Positions 33,548-46,680 of a DNA stretch of 64,000 nucleotides are shown here, one piece after another (position 1 is the first letter of the stretch; each line of letters starts with the position of its first letter). The translations under genes were made by a program, and so were the position numbers. The notes under the pieces were generated by a model. That model was not told the origin of the DNA, did not search any database, and worked only from the letters and a program-made list of their open reading frames with translations. This stretch comes from Diaporthe sp. PMI_573 (lineage: Eukaryota > Ascomycota > Sordariomycetes > Diaporthales > Diaporthaceae), in NCBI GenBank assembly GCA_021399435.1, contig JAJTUP010000046.1:310001-374000 (forward strand). The letters run 5' to 3'.

Positions 33548-34233
33548 CCTCAATGTTTGTTATAGTAAAGTTGGCCTTTTGCAAAATGAGACTTAAAGGT
33601 TGTATCAGTGGCGGGACAAGTTAAAAGAGGCAGCTGAAATAAGTGGAGGAGGTTGCTAAATCCCGACGACTATACAGTTTCTTGTACTGACTATGGAGCA
33701 ATGTCCACGATATGCCAGGCAGGGTAATGCATCCGCTGCAAACAGTGACTTTGCGGCGAATTGCGGCGAACCGGCTTAGCGAACATGCATATACATAGGG
33801 ACATGCTGCCTTCTGGATAGCTTGATCTCAGGGCCCTAGGACTAGAGTGTTTAATTATAGTGGTTTATATAGAATAATATTAGCTTTATATAGAAAGCTT
33901 TAATCAAACCTTTTGTGTTTCATTTTTATATGTTTAATCTATAATGTAGTCTGTTGTTTGAGCATTTATACTTGACAACCGATTATACATATTGTTTACT
34001 ATTCTGAGCCGCTTTAGAGAGGTTAAGACGGCAAGCCTATACTCTTTGTAAAAGGTCTTATTTTAAAACACAACTATAGCCATTTACTGCAATATATTAT
34101 AATAAGCTGATTGCTAAATAACACAAAGCCAGTTACCAAGTATAGAAAGAGGAGCCGGATTAAGCTATCTCAAAAGGTACTACCGAATTAACCTAAGTAT
34201 AACCGGCTGTACCCCCATTATTTCGCAGTCTAG
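33548..34233. other. Transition from cluster DNA to AT-rich repeat DNA
   Basis: No gene seen. Sequence becomes AT-rich from about 33,840. A small direct repeat, TTGCGGCGAA, occurs twice near 33,750-33,768. Confidence 0.5.
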
Positions 34234-34706
34234 TGTAATGATCAAGGTTTCCTGGGTCTTCTAAACCGTAAATCGGGGTTTATGTCCAAAATACGTAACA
34301 AGGCGGTTGATTGAGCAATAAGGTTTCTAAAAATAATCACAAGCTAATAAAAGCTATTCGGGGTAAATACTTAGATTAATTACTAAAGAGCTGTCTATGT
34401 TATCTAACTATCTAGTAACAAGTATATCCTTATATGTCCATCTCTTCAGTAAGGCTTGCCGGGAACGCTAGTTGCTCCTGGCGATCCAGTATAGGGAAGT
34501 GTCGGGAGCACTAGTTACTCCTATCGCTCTATAGTGTTAGATTGCTGAGATTAATTGTCGCTCCAATTAATCCGTCTTATCTAATTAATAATCACGTAAC
34601 TATCGGCTTGGTTCCTTGTGCCGTTTGTTTGGCCAGTATGCTGGCCTAGTGAAGTTGTTCCTTTACAAAACCAACCGTTGGTCCTATTTCTATCAAAATT
34701 ATAACA
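34234..34706 (-). repeat. Gypsy 3' LTR (relative to element)
   Basis: 473 bp, the same length as its partner at 41518-41990. It is the less mutated of the two: for example it keeps CGGGGTTTATG where the other has TAAGGTTTATA. Confidence 0.95.
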
Positions 34707-34849
34707 TTATTCCCCTCCTCCCTGCTTCTTTGTCCCCAAAGATTTTAAGTAAGTTTCCTATCCTATTTCCTTTATATCTTTTGTATATTCTTCCTTCTAA
34801 TTGTTACGTTCTCCCTGCTATATTGTCGTATATTGCCTAAGGTCGGATT

Positions 34850-35485
34850 AAAAAGACTTATGTAAAGAAGTCAAAGGAACAAGCCGCCCTTACTGACCTT
34901 ATTAACCAGGAAGGTGTTATATCTAAAACCATGCCTTATTCTCGTTATTTCAAAGCAAATCGCGTATATTATATTGCCCCTAAGTCCTCGCATTATAGCA
35001 AGTATGTTTGCGTCGAGAAGTCTTGTAATGGAAACAATGTAGCTACTTCTTATAGGTTTCTTTTCTCCTTCCTTGGTTTTTCTTCTTGCTGACTTGTTAT
35101 AATAAAACGCCTATTGTCTAAGCAAAAGCATTTAGAGAAAGAAGAGATTAATGCCAAGGAGGAGTTGTTTTTACTTTAAACAAAGTTACAGACTACCGTA
35201 GGTTGCTTGGCTTACTTGCGTCACTAAAAACGCCAAGCCAAGAAGCGGTCTTCCAAGTTATTCTATTATAATATTCAGTCGCTAAATGAGGAGAACGCTA
35301 AGTTAGAGCGTCATTATAAGGAGGAGGCTTGGGTTACTATCAATATACGCTCTTTTAGAGCCGCGGGAATTTCCAATTAGCATTCCTTAGGTCTAGATCT
35401 AGACAGTCTAAAGGTGCCTGCTAATTTTCTAGTTGACCTTAAAAGTCCTGTAGTGCCTATTGGCAATTTGTTAGGTTCTTAAGGG
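34850..35485 (+). pseudogene. Antisense extra ORF inside the Gypsy element
   Basis: On the strand opposite to gag-pol, between the integrase end and the LTR, a coding-like frame runs from about 34,850 (KKSKEQAALTDLINQEGV) to about 35,480 and is broken by several TAG codons. The middle is rich in Lys, Arg, Leu and Glu (KRLLSKQKHLEKEEINAKEE) and probably formed a coiled coil. Extra ORFs of this kind are found in some fungal Gypsy elements. The function is unknown. Confidence 0.5.
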
Positions 35486-35539
35486 GTTTCTAAGTATTGT
35501 CTTTATTGTCATAGTTTTTCTATTTAACCAGATATTTAG

Positions 35540-38500
35540 TGTCGGCATTATATATTCTAGAGTTAAGAATCTTCTCTACTTCCCATTCTTTTTCGTTATT
35601 ATTAAGTTTAATCTATATTTTAAGCCATGTATTAGCTGGTACTAATTCTAAAAGTAATATATAGAAAACCGGATATATCCGCATTTTTGTTAGTAATAAA
35701 AGTCTAAAGTTAGTATCCAATAGTTTCTTTTCAATCTTAAATAGTCTAATCTTCTTATAGTCTAATTTATTGTTTAGTTGCTTGGTTTTAATATTTTTCC
35801 AGAGTAGGTAGACTTTATCCTCCTCCTTTAAGGTTGGTTTCTTCAACCTTTTTTTATTAGTATAGGTTGTTATTTATTCTTACACAAAGAGTAGTTCTTG
35901 CCAAAGCTCTTTCTAAAGGTTCCAAATCTTAGTTACCCTTTCTGTAGCTAATTATACTTCTAGCCCGGGGATTGGTTTTCTATAGGCTTCTAGTTTATAG
36001 CCATAGTTTGCATAGAAGGGTGAGACCTTTATAGTGCCTATATCTGTACTATTGTAGGCAAACTATGCTATAGATAATAACTGTACCTAATTATCTTGTT
36101 TGTAGTTAATGTAACTACAAAGATATTGTTCTAAAATTTGGTTTAGTCTTTTAGTCTATTTATCTATCTAAAGGTGGAAAGCTGTAGATAGCTTTAATTT
36201 TGTACCGAGTTGTCTTATAAGTAATTGCTAAAAGTTTAAGGTAAATACTGTTTCTCTGTCTGACACTATTTCTTGTAGTGCGCCATAGTTGCTAATAATT
36301 GTTTATAGGAAAGTATATATAAGATTGTCTACATTACTTACTTCCTTGTATGGCAGGAAGTAAGAGTACTTTGTAAATCTATTAATAATAACTAGGATGC
36401 TGGTTGTACTGGATTCCTGTTATTGGTTCTTTTGAAAGTGGTAGCTTAATGATAAAGTCTAGGCTAATAGATTGCTATGGTCCGTTAGATACTGGCAGAG
36501 GTTGTAGTAGGCCGTAAGGTTTGTACCTTGCGGTCTTGCTTTTACAATATATATCGCAGTTCTGGATAACTGTTTAGACTTCCTTTTTTATTCCTGGAAA
36601 GTAGTAGTATTGTCTGATTCTTTTAATTATTACCGTAATTCCTTAGTATCTATGTGCTGAAGCTTGGTGAATTTGTTTAATAAGTTCCTTCCGTAGGCCC
36701 GTAGGTATAAAGAGTTGTCTTCCTTGATATAACATTCTGTTGTCTTCTACCATTTGTTCTTTAGTTTCTAGAGGTACATTCTAATAGGCTACCTTAAGCT
36801 TATTTTCCCAGCTAGGGTTGACCTTGGCTTAGAGTATTATTGCTAGTTGTTAAGACTCTTGCAATAAGTTTCCATCAGGGGTAACTTAGAAAATACTCTG
36901 TGTTTCTAGTAGAACCTCCTATAGGTAGTCTAGCCGTCTGCTAAGTATATCTACTTGTCTATTCTTAGATTCCTTGCAATAGGTAATCCTAAGGTCAAAT
37001 TATAACAAGAACTCTACCCATCTAATCTAGCGCTTATTGAGTTTCTTAGTTATCATAAAGTATATAAGGTTCTTATAGTTGGTATAGACTTAAACCTGGT
37101 GCTTGGCTCCTATAAGGTAATGTTGCCATTCCTTAAATACTTTAATTATCGCTATAAGTTCTTTATCATATATAGGGTAATTAAGCTCTGGGCTATTAAG
37201 CTTCTTTAAGAAGAATATAATAGGGTATAGTTTGCCTTAATCATCTCGTTAACCGAGTTGCCCCCTAATTACAAAGTTAAAAGCATCTGTCTCAACTTTA
37301 TAGACCTTACTTAGGTCTGCTTCAACTAGTATTGGTTCCTCCAAAATCTTCTAGGTTATTGTGTCAAAGGCGTCCTGTGCCTCTTATGTCCACTAGAATT
37401 TCTCGTCCTTCTTGGTAAGATCTGTAAGTAGTTTTACAAGTCCTCTATACCTTTTAATAAACTGTTGGTAGAAGTTAACGTATCTAAGAAATTCTCAAAC
37501 TTTTTTAACATTTATAGGTATAGGCCAGTATTTAATAGCCTCAATCTTAGATGCTTACATTACAATTTGTCCAGGCCGGATAGTATATCCAAGGTAGTTA
37601 ACTTCCTTAGTGTAGAATATGCTTTTTTCTAGTTTAACTAGGAGTTTTGTATCCTAGAGTTTCTATAGTACCTTGTATATATATTCCTTATATTCTTCGA
37701 GCATTCTAGAGTAGATAAGAATATCGTCAAGATATATAACTACAAAGACATCTAAATATTCCCTAAGAACATAATTAATTATAGCTTAAAACAATGCTGG
37801 TACATTAGTTAATCCAAATGGCATAACCAGGTATTTAAAGTATCTATAGTATATTTGAAACGCTGTTTTCCATTCTTTACCCTTTTTCATTCTAATAAGG
37901 TTATAGGCTCCCTTAAGGTCTAGGGCCGTAAACCATTAGGCTCCTTACAATTAGTCTCATAGTTCCTTAATTAAAGGTAGTAGATAGTGGTTTTTAATAG
38001 TAATGTTGTTTAGTTGGGAGTAGTCTACGTAAAGTTATAGCTTCCCGTTCTTCTTTAGTACAAAGAGGATCAAATATCCTATAGATAAAGTAGATAGTTA
38101 AATGTAACCTTTTTCTAGGTTCTCGTCAAGATATTCCCTAAGTACCTTAAGTTGTATTTCGTTAAGTCTGTAGATTTTGGTAAATTTAGGTGTCTTCCCT
38201 AGTTCTAAAGGTATTTCATAATCCCAGTTACTGTATTTAGGTAGTCCAGTATTAAGTATAGCTAAAAACAGCTTAGTATACTTACAGTATTCCTAAGATA
38301 TAAACTCTTAAGGATCCTTCTCTGCTGCCTTGGCCTTCTATAGGTAGGTAATAAATTATCGGAGGATAGGCTTAACTTGTTTTGCCAAGCCAATCCTTTA
38401 GGCCTTTAGTGCTTATTGTAAGGTTCCTATAGGTAAGGTAACCATAACTATAGGTGTCGTTTTATATTATATGCGCTAGATCTCTTGTATTTGTCCTAAC

Positions 38501-41450
38501 GCTTATTGGATTTCCTTAATACATTCTTATACTACAAGTATAATTTATTGCTTTCTTATATCAGTCTATGTCAGACTACCTTCTTTGTTGGGTTTATATT
38601 GTATTTAGCTTGATAGTAAATTTTTCTTATCGGTCTACAGCAGACCGCCCGGTTTATACTGTTGTTATACCGGCTTGTTTAGAGGCTGTTCTGAAGCCTG
38701 CCTAGAAACTAAGTCCTTCCCTCCATCTCAAAAGGTAGTTGCTAGGCTTGTTTAAACGCATATTTGGGTACTGTCTTTAGGGACTAAGCTCTACTTATCC
38801 TTGTAATATATAATTGTTCCTTTTGCTAAGCTAATAGGGTTTACCTAGTAAATCTGGCCAGTAGTCCAATCTATCCAAAGGTTGTTCTTTCTTAGCTAGG
38901 GTATTCCTAGAATTAACTAATAATCTGCCATCTTAATAATATCAAACAAGAATTACTTAATATAGTCCTAGATCTAGACCTAGAGGTAATTAGTCTCTAT
39001 GTTAATAATACTATTTCCGTAAGCAACTTCTATACCATCAACTACGTTAAGTCCATAAAGTTCCCTTTTCTTATACTATATAAGGTAGTATTTGTTTACC
39101 ATCTTTAGGAAGATAAAATTCCCCTATACTCCACTATCAATAAGTACATAACACTAATAGGCTCCAAGCTCTACCTTAATTTTCAAATATCAATAGTCAT
39201 TATCAATATTTATTACACACAAGTACCTTATAGGAGTTTTTCCTACTATCAAAGGTTTTATAAACAGCTTATCTAGTTTTTTAGCTATCCGTAATCCTTT
39301 CCTAAAACTTTGTTGATACTTTTTATATTTTATCATATAATACTCTACGATTATTACAGGTCTTCCATAAGCTATTATATACTTTCTTCCTATATCATAG
39401 GCTTTATAAAGCTAAGGATCTATCCTTATTACTATAGTCAGTACCATTCTTCAACCTTGTTGTCCATATATACCCAACATTCCTCATTCTTACAGGTATA
39501 CTATCTAGTAGGGTTATATAGACATACTAGGGGGGTATATAGGTTAAGTCGAAACATTACATAGCCCACATTATTGTACTGTTTCTTGAATTCCTATCCT
39601 TTAAAGTCGTCCTTTTTATAGATTTGCCAGATATCCTGCCCTTGGTACCTCTAGAGAAACCAGTTATGGCTTACTTTCTCCTACATATAGATTCTATATC
39701 TATTATAGATACATAAGACCCAAGAGATGCTAGGATAGTAACTATAGTAAGGAAACATTCTTTCTATATCTCTATCCTTCTTAGTCTCCTTTCTCAGTTT
39801 TTACGTTATTTACTTAAGGGGTCGTCCTATAATTAGTACTTCTATAATATTAGTTCTAGGGGCCAGTAAGGGTGCTCTTCCTAAGTACGCCCGTAAGTTC
39901 TCTTACTATACTTAAGGTACAAGTAGGTCTTAGGGAATTTTCCCTACCAGCTCCTTTCTAGGGTTACATAAGAGTTCCTTCTATCCTTCCACGGCCAGGA
40001 TATACCATTATCCTATACCCTTAAAGAACCAGTTAGCTCCTTCTTTATCACTTAGGTATATAGTATAGTTATCGTTATAGTAGGCTGTCTAGCTAAGTAA
40101 GAAGTACTTCTTAGCTTCTTCAGCCTTGTTTAGTTTTATATATACTAGCTATAATAATTATTATTAGATTATTTCTCCTATTTTTAACTCGCCCTTTTAT
40201 TTATTATTAGTAGATAAGTTTTAGGGAGTAATACTAAATAGGATTCTTCTATCTTCTATTACCTGGTCCAGGTATACTAGGCATAGTTTATACCATTCTA
40301 TTCTATACCAGCAGTGTTATTTAGTAATAGTTTACTATATCTTTAAACATAGTAGCCCGCTAGTATAGGTAATTATATTAGCTTATCTAGAGCCTTTAGG
40401 TACAGGCTTCTAATCTCTATTTTTCTTAAAGCTATAATATTCTTTTATAAAGTATCCTATCTTATTATAGTTATAACACTTAATATCTCTCTTATCTTTT
40501 TATTATACAGCATTAAGTTCTATAAGGCCTAATTATTATTTCTATTAGGTTAGATTATTATAGTTATATCTTTTTTTAGTATTAGGCTTATTTCTCTAGT
40601 TACTTTACTAGAATGGTCTAGGATTAATATTATGTTTTTCTTAACATCTCTTATAGAGCCTATTGTTAAGTTTAATAGCTAATTTAATATACTGGAGGAA
40701 GTTATTAAATCTGTTGTGCCTAGCTAACTCGTCCTTTATATCTTTTTTTAGTCTTTAGTAAAACATAAAGATTTTAGTGTTATAGGTAGAATTAACTTAG
40801 GTGCAGATTTGTTAAAATTCTGCTATATAGGCTAAGGCTGGGCCTTTTTGTTGTAGCTTTGATAATTCCCTTTTAGCCTATCATTCTTTGTTAGGGTCCT
40901 AGAATAAAGCTTAGAGGGCGTTTTTATAGTTTTTATATTTACTAAATATTTCCTAAGTCTCTTGCTTATATTTCTCAAATTCTTTAGTGTTAATAAAATC
41001 AGTAAGATATAGTTTAAACCAGGTAAGTACTCTCCCTTTAAAGAATGAGGCCGTGTATATAATTTATTTCCCATCCACCTAGTTATCTATATAGTTAAAG
41101 CATTAGTAGGCCCTAACTTAGATAAGGTAAGGTTACAACTAGCCTGGGGTTCTATTGTAAAGGGTTGGGCTGTTAAGCCTAACATTCTCCTTAGTCAGAA
41201 TTAGGGTATTAATAATAGTGGCGGCAGCCCGGAAAGTAGTAACTTCTTTCTTAAGGTTTTCCATCTCCTCATTTTGCTTAACCTGCCTATTTATAAGGAT
41301 ACAGAGGTAATTAACCTTACTAACCAACTCTTAGAGTTATTTATTAGTTATCCTGCTGTTATTAGTGTTATTATTAGTATTGCTATTAATAGCGTCGTCT
41401 AATTCCTACAGAAGGTTTTACTAAAAGTTATTATTTCCAAATCCAGACAT
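35540..41450 (-). pseudogene. Gypsy gag-pol remnant
   Basis: Gag begins at the ATG at 41450 (MSGFGNNNF, then TAG). A gag stretch open at 41327-41139 is rich in coiled heptads. Zinc-knuckle cysteines are partly replaced by Tyr (TGC/TGT to TAT), another G:C to A:T effect. The RT palm motif VIYLDDILIY is intact near 37,710-37,745. The integrase tail LKEEDKVYLLWKNIKT (35,846-35,613) is the longest surviving pol frame. Confidence 0.85.
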
Positions 41451-41517
41451 TGTAAAGGTATTATGTATAATATTACTTAAAGTCTGCATTATAATATATA
41501 AACAAGAGCAGTTAAAA

Positions 41518-41990
41518 TATAATAATTAAGGTTTCTTAGGTCTTCTAAACCATAAATTAAGGTTTATATCCAAAATACATAACAAGGCAGTTGATTAAGC
41601 AATAGGGTTTCTAAAAATAATTACAAGCTAATAAAAGCTATTTAAGGTAAATACTTAGATTAACTACTAAAAAGCTATCCATACTATCTAACTATCTAGT
41701 AACAAGTATGTCCTTATATGTCCATCTCTTTAGTAAGGCTCGCCAAGAGCGCTAGTTGCTCCTGGCAATCTAGTATAAAGAAACGTCAGAAGCACTAGTC
41801 GCTCCTATCGCTCTATAGTGTTAAATTACTAGGATTAATTATCACTTCAATCGATCCGTCTTATCTAATCAGTAATCACATAACCATTAGCTTAGTCCCT
41901 TGTACCATTTATTTAGCCAGTGTACTAGCCTAGTAGAGTTGTTTCTTTGCAGAACCAACCATTAGTCCTATTTCTATCAGGGTCGTAACA
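41518..41990 (-). repeat. Gypsy 5' LTR (relative to element)
   Basis: 473 bp partner of 34234-34706. Its inner boundary has been mutated (TATAATAATTAAGG against TGTAATGATCAAGG), and the outer TGTTACGACC terminus is intact. Confidence 0.95.
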
Positions 41991-44120
41991 TCTAGCACCT
42001 CTTTCTAATTATTAATATCTAGGATATTAAGAAAGATATATCCATTTTACTAGGTTTCCTCTTTAACGTGATCTGAGAATATAGATTTTTAACATACTAT
42101 ACCAAATTCTAATTACTGTTAGGATACTACCAAGGGTAGTGTGGAAATAAGTCTAAAATACCTGGGACAGGACTTTAGATAATTCCTTCTTTTTTAGGCC
42201 TCGGAGTAGCAGCTAAGATTTATATAGAAGGTTATCTTATCTATACCGGGGACATTCGCCTATTATATGAGTTGAAAGAAAAGAAAACAGCTTACAATAA
42301 GCCCCTAGAGTAAGTATAGCGGTTCTCAAGCCTCAGAGGTTATATTAGGTATATTAGCACTACCTTAATACTATAGCTAGTATATAATAGCCAAAGTTGA
42401 ATTAAGCCCGGAATATATCGTTTTATAACGAATTCTAATATAATCTAAGGCCACGCTATCAGCATTTCCGATTTTAAATAAAATGTAAGAAAGAATCGGA
42501 AATACCAGACAGCATCTACTTCTAGTATATAAGGATACTTAACGCCTAAAGGAAACTAAATAGATATATAGCCTTTAAGAGATATATAATTCTCGAAGCA
42601 GTATGTTATTACATTAACAAATATTGTTAATCAAATAGTTATATTTAGGACAGAATACCTGGAAATGTTTAAGACTCTACAACAAATAGGAGCTATTGTA
42701 AATAATAAAGCTTAATATTTAGAATAAATTAAAGAAGCCTAGAAACAAAGTAGTAGGTTTTATAGAAAGTCTTGAGCCTATATTTGGCTAAAGGCCTATT
42801 TTCTCACTCTTTAATCCAGGGCTCTTTTTTATAGTCTACCATTTTAACTAAGTTGATCTGAAAGTACTATAGCATAGGGGTATAATATTTTATCTAAAGG
42901 TTTGAGATTTTAATATATAGGAGATATCTTAAAGATTACCTTATATAAGATTGGCTTACTCTCTAGTCCCTCCTAAATATTCAATACGTTAAAAATAAAA
43001 AGGATCTATCAAATGAAACTACATATAGCTAGGAGATTTATAAAGTAGAAAAAATGTATATGAGCGCCTACATTCGATAGCTGCTATTCGACTTAATAAT
43101 GTACTATGCTTATGTAGATAGAGTTAATTACTATTTTATTTCGTTAAGGCCATTCGAGTAACACGCTCTATATTTAGGTGAGTAATATTTTCACACAACT
43201 ATTTTCCTACACTCTTAACTGCTATGTCCTGAGAATATATTGGAAGCCTGGTTCCGTTGGTGTATAGCAGAGCGCCCGTTAAAGGGGATACCTCTCTTTG
43301 CCCCTAACCCCGACCTGTCTTGCTAGATTACAGCACCTACTTGACCACATAGTAAGACCATTTGTCTGAAATCCAAAGATCGGAAAGTGTGCTGCCGTGG
43401 AACCGGACGGGAAGTGTGCCGCCGTGAGACCAGATTCTTGGTTGTAGATAGGGAGCGAGTTCGAATGCTGCTCTCAACGTCCGATAGCTCGAAGCTAATA
43501 TATACAGTTAAGAGCATAAATAGCTTCCGCTTTTATATAATTATCCGCGTTTCTAAAAGTGGCCTACCTAGTGCTATTTTGTTTGATAAATACACTGTGC
43601 ACATTTTATTAAATCCCCCCAAGCTGTCCGTGCATACTTTATTGAAAGTAACCTGGCAAATAACTCGCACTGTAGGCGCGGGGATAAATATGATTGGCCA
43701 GGGGTGCCGTACTTACTGAAACTTCAGGGTACCTGCAGAAGCCGGTACTTTTCTTTCTAAGTTGGCTTCTGCTTAGACACTTCTAAAAGACTGTGGACTT
43801 TAAAGTAGATCGATGTAACTCTAAGTCCTTATTACACTTAGAAAACCAAACTATCGAGTTCTGAGAGAAAGCTACTTATGCTCAAAACTGTACTTTGTTA
43901 GACTTATAGAGCCCTTTTCTTTCAAGCCTAGGAGTGACCCAGCTAGAGTATACGACGAAAAACCTCTTTTCATAATTAATTACTAGCTTATTTTGGACTA
44001 AGCGTGGCTGTGCGCACAGTATGCAATCCTGGTCCGCACGCCCGCATAAAGGTACCACCTGCTTGCAGATAGATCGACCTTGCTATTTGTAAATGCCTAC
44101 TTTTATATAACTTAGAGCTA
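41991..44120. other. AT-rich, repeat-derived DNA without identified gene
   Basis: Low-complexity decayed sequence. A GC-richer patch at 43,220-43,740 contains a short repeat (AAGTGTGCTGCCGTG and AAGTGTGCCGCCGTG, about 43385 and 43412) and a 110-codon ORF (43387-43719) of no known family. Confidence 0.4.
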
Positions 44121-44129
44121 AGATCGCTT

Positions 44130-46680
44130 GAAGCCCTCCGAGCTGAGTACTAGAATTCTCTGGTGTGGCTTACCGATGAGAATATGACATTGAAGAGGCA
44201 GGTATGCGAGACCACTACTGCGTTCGAATATGAACACGAAAGGGCTGCATCCTAGTTGTCTCGTCTAAGGGATAGACTCCGCCAGACCGACCAGGAACTT
44301 AGTGCTCTCCGAGACGAGAGAACTGGGTTCAACATCCTACTCAGCCGAGAATTGGAAATTGAGAAGACCAAAGCCAGGGCAGCAGAGTTTCAGGCCCACC
44401 AGCAACGTGAATATGCCAAGAAAGTCGAGGCAGACACACGGGATGAGCTAAAGAAGGCTAGGGGGTCGTGGCGCAAGGAGATGGCTGATGCGAGGGCCGA
44501 GTATGCTGCCTCTAAGTTGCCGTGCCCACATTCCGCCCACCCCCTGATTCCGCCCACTCCACACCCGCGACCGCGTCAGGCCCACATCATTACAAAAAAC
44601 GCGTTTTCTCAACAAGTGTTTTTTTTCTTCTCTTCAAACTTTACAAGCATGTTCCCTACACTATAATAAAGCCGTATACCGAAGATGACGTACTGGTAGT
44701 AGTTAAAGCCATCACGGCAGGCGCTGGCGTACAGGAGGCTTCCTTACATTAGGGTGTTCCGAGGAGCATACTTTATACTTGCTATTAGGGTACCTAAAGC
44801 TATTCTGACGCTGCAAATTAGTAGATGAGGTTATCGTCAACCTAGGAAACTAATTTAACTTTATTTATACTTAACCAGGCAACCCTAGGGCTGCCATTGA
44901 CCTATTTTAAAATAAGGACCTTTACAGCGCGGATCACTGCTCCTTAGAAGCAACCACCACCACTCGGCAAAAAGTAGCTAAGAGGTTTTCTCGTAAGAAA
45001 CCCCGAGATTTATAGTATTAGAAGCCGTTAGATATACTTTAGCTGGGTAGATAAGGCAAAAACGGAGATAATTAAGCCATGGTTTAACCTTCTTTGCTTA
45101 CTAGTTATCCTTAAGATTAAGCCAGAAAACTACCATAATGCTGATAAAGGGGGCATCGCCAAGGGCGCCGGATCTAATAGAATCGTCCTTAGGCCTAAAG
45201 GAAGGAAGCTCGTTACTTAAAAAAGTAATAAAGAGAAGGTATAGACCTCCTTCCTTAAGTGTATCTCCGCCACGGGTAAAGCGTGCCCTCCGCTTGTTAT
45301 TTTTAAAGGGAAGAGTATGTAGTAGCAATGGTTTAAAACCCTCGAAGGTTACGAGAATTAGGAGTTTATAGTGACGGAAAATGGCTGGATAAATAATGAT
45401 GTTGCCCTTAAGTAGCTAAGAAAGGTCTTTATTTCTTATATAAAGCCTATGGCACCTAATGAGTGGCGTTTACTTGTCGTTAATGGGTATAAAAGCTACT
45501 ATACCTTCAAGTTTATGTAGGAATGCTTCTCAAATAAGGTATATATTATTTACTTACCGCCACATATGTCGTATATATTTTAACTACTAGACTTAGGTAT
45601 ATTTACTTCGCTAAAGGTAGTATATAAAGCCGAAGCTGACCTTCTGAACTTTTATACTGAGAATACTATTAGTAGCAAGTAGTTATTTCTTTTTTACTAT
45701 TAGAAGGGACGATCTAAAGTACTGAAAGAGAGTAATGTACTTAGTGGGTGGCGTGTAACTGGATTATGGCTAGTCAATATGGCTAAGCTACTTCTTAGTA
45801 TCTAATTACTTAAAAACACTAAGAAAGTGGCCATGAGAGTAAAATCTAACAACGCTATGAGAAAGAGGAGACTTAAATTAGTCTCCCTAGTACCCATTAG
45901 TATTAAAAAAGTAGTATTATCGATACTAAGGGCATCCCGAGAGGTTCGGTATTTATACAGCTTTTTTAACGATGGTACTTACTTGGCTACCACGTAACGG
46001 CTTTTATTTAGAAAGGTTGAAAAAGGATATAACGAGAAAGACTGGTAATTAAAGATGGTACTACGAGAAAACGAGATGCTCAAAGCAAGGTTAGAAGCCA
46101 TGGTACTAGTCAAAAGGAAGAAGGTCTCAACGAGTCCTAACTCGAGATTCGTGAGAATTAAGGCTATCAGGAAGGTGCAAATTGCAGCCGGGGTAATTAA
46201 GGCTGAGTTAGTAGATAAAGAAGAGTCTGAAAATACCGAAACACCAAAAGATTGCATCGTAGTAGGTTCTGGCGACGATACAGACGACGAGGAAGCCGAA
46301 GGGTAGTCGTGGTGGGTGGGCGATTTAGGTGGGCGGAATCAGGGGGTGGGCGGAATGTGGGCACGGCAACTTATCACGGCTCAGGCGACTGCTCAAGCTG
46401 CAGACTTCGGCTCACAACTAAGGGATGCGATAGCGGGGTTGCAAGCATAGCTAGACCGATCTCAGGCTATAAAGATCTCTTAGAGATATATATGTGGGTA
46501 TGTGCAGAGCTGGTCCAGGCCTAGCAGGAGAATATCACACTCGGCCTATAGCTTACAGAGACCCAAACAAACTTAGAGGCGGATCCCATGGCTATAAAAG
46601 AAAGCCTTACTAGCCTTATCGAGTAGAATAGAGGGCTTCGACTTTGGTTATAGCCGGTAGACATAGTGTCAGCTTGCAAA
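44130..46680 (+). pseudogene. Coiled-coil reading frame split by a DNA transposon
   Basis: A long charged, heptad-rich frame (for example LSRLRDRLRQTDQELSALRD) runs to EYAAS at 44,512 and resumes in the same frame at 46,374 (ITAQATAQAADFGSQLRDAI) once the 1,857-bp insertion and one TA copy are removed. Upstream and downstream parts contain TAG codons. After about 46,460 a frame change is needed to follow the continuation (YKDLLEIYMWVCAELVQA). Probably a retroelement gag-like or structural coiled-coil protein; no family assigned. DNA from 46,680 to 47,130 still looks partly coding. Confidence 0.55.
44515..46371 (+). mobile_element. Fot1/pogo-like Tc1-mariner transposon
   Basis: 1,857 bp, close to the usual Fot1 length. 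Terminal inverted repeats of about 40 bp: the left starts AGTTGCCGTGCCCACATTCC at 44515, and the right is its reverse complement ending at 46371. The target duplication is TA (44513-44514 and 46372-46373). The plus-strand transposase shows an N-terminal helix-turn-helix (YTEDDVLVVVKAITAG). It then has DDE-domain segments with ISATGKALPPLVIFKGK, ENGWINNDVALKQLRKVF and YLPPHMSYIFQLLDLGIF, and a charged C-terminal tail. Many CAG/TGG codons have become TAG, so the transposase is dead while the ends remain well preserved. Confidence 0.93.

Larger units (their letters stand above)
34234..41990 (-). mobile_element. Full-length Ty3/Gypsy LTR retrotransposon, RIP-degraded
   Basis: 7,757 bp bounded by two 473-bp LTRs (34234-34706 and 41518-41990). 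In minus orientation it starts TGTTACGACC. A perfect 5-bp target duplication, TCTAG, lies at 34229-34233 and 41991-41995. The internal region reads on the minus strand: gag from the ATG at 41450 with a decayed zinc knuckle near 40,450, protease DSG near 39,145, reverse transcriptase YLDD near 37,725, then RNase H, integrase and an integrase C-terminal segment at 35846-35613. All frames carry many TAG/TAA stops. LTR differences are almost all transitions, as expected of RIP. Confidence 0.96.

Noticed and set aside
44522..44752. Short plus-strand ORF at the left end of the Fot1-like element
   Set aside because: It consists of terminal repeat sequence followed by the transposase helix-turn-helix; not a separate gene.
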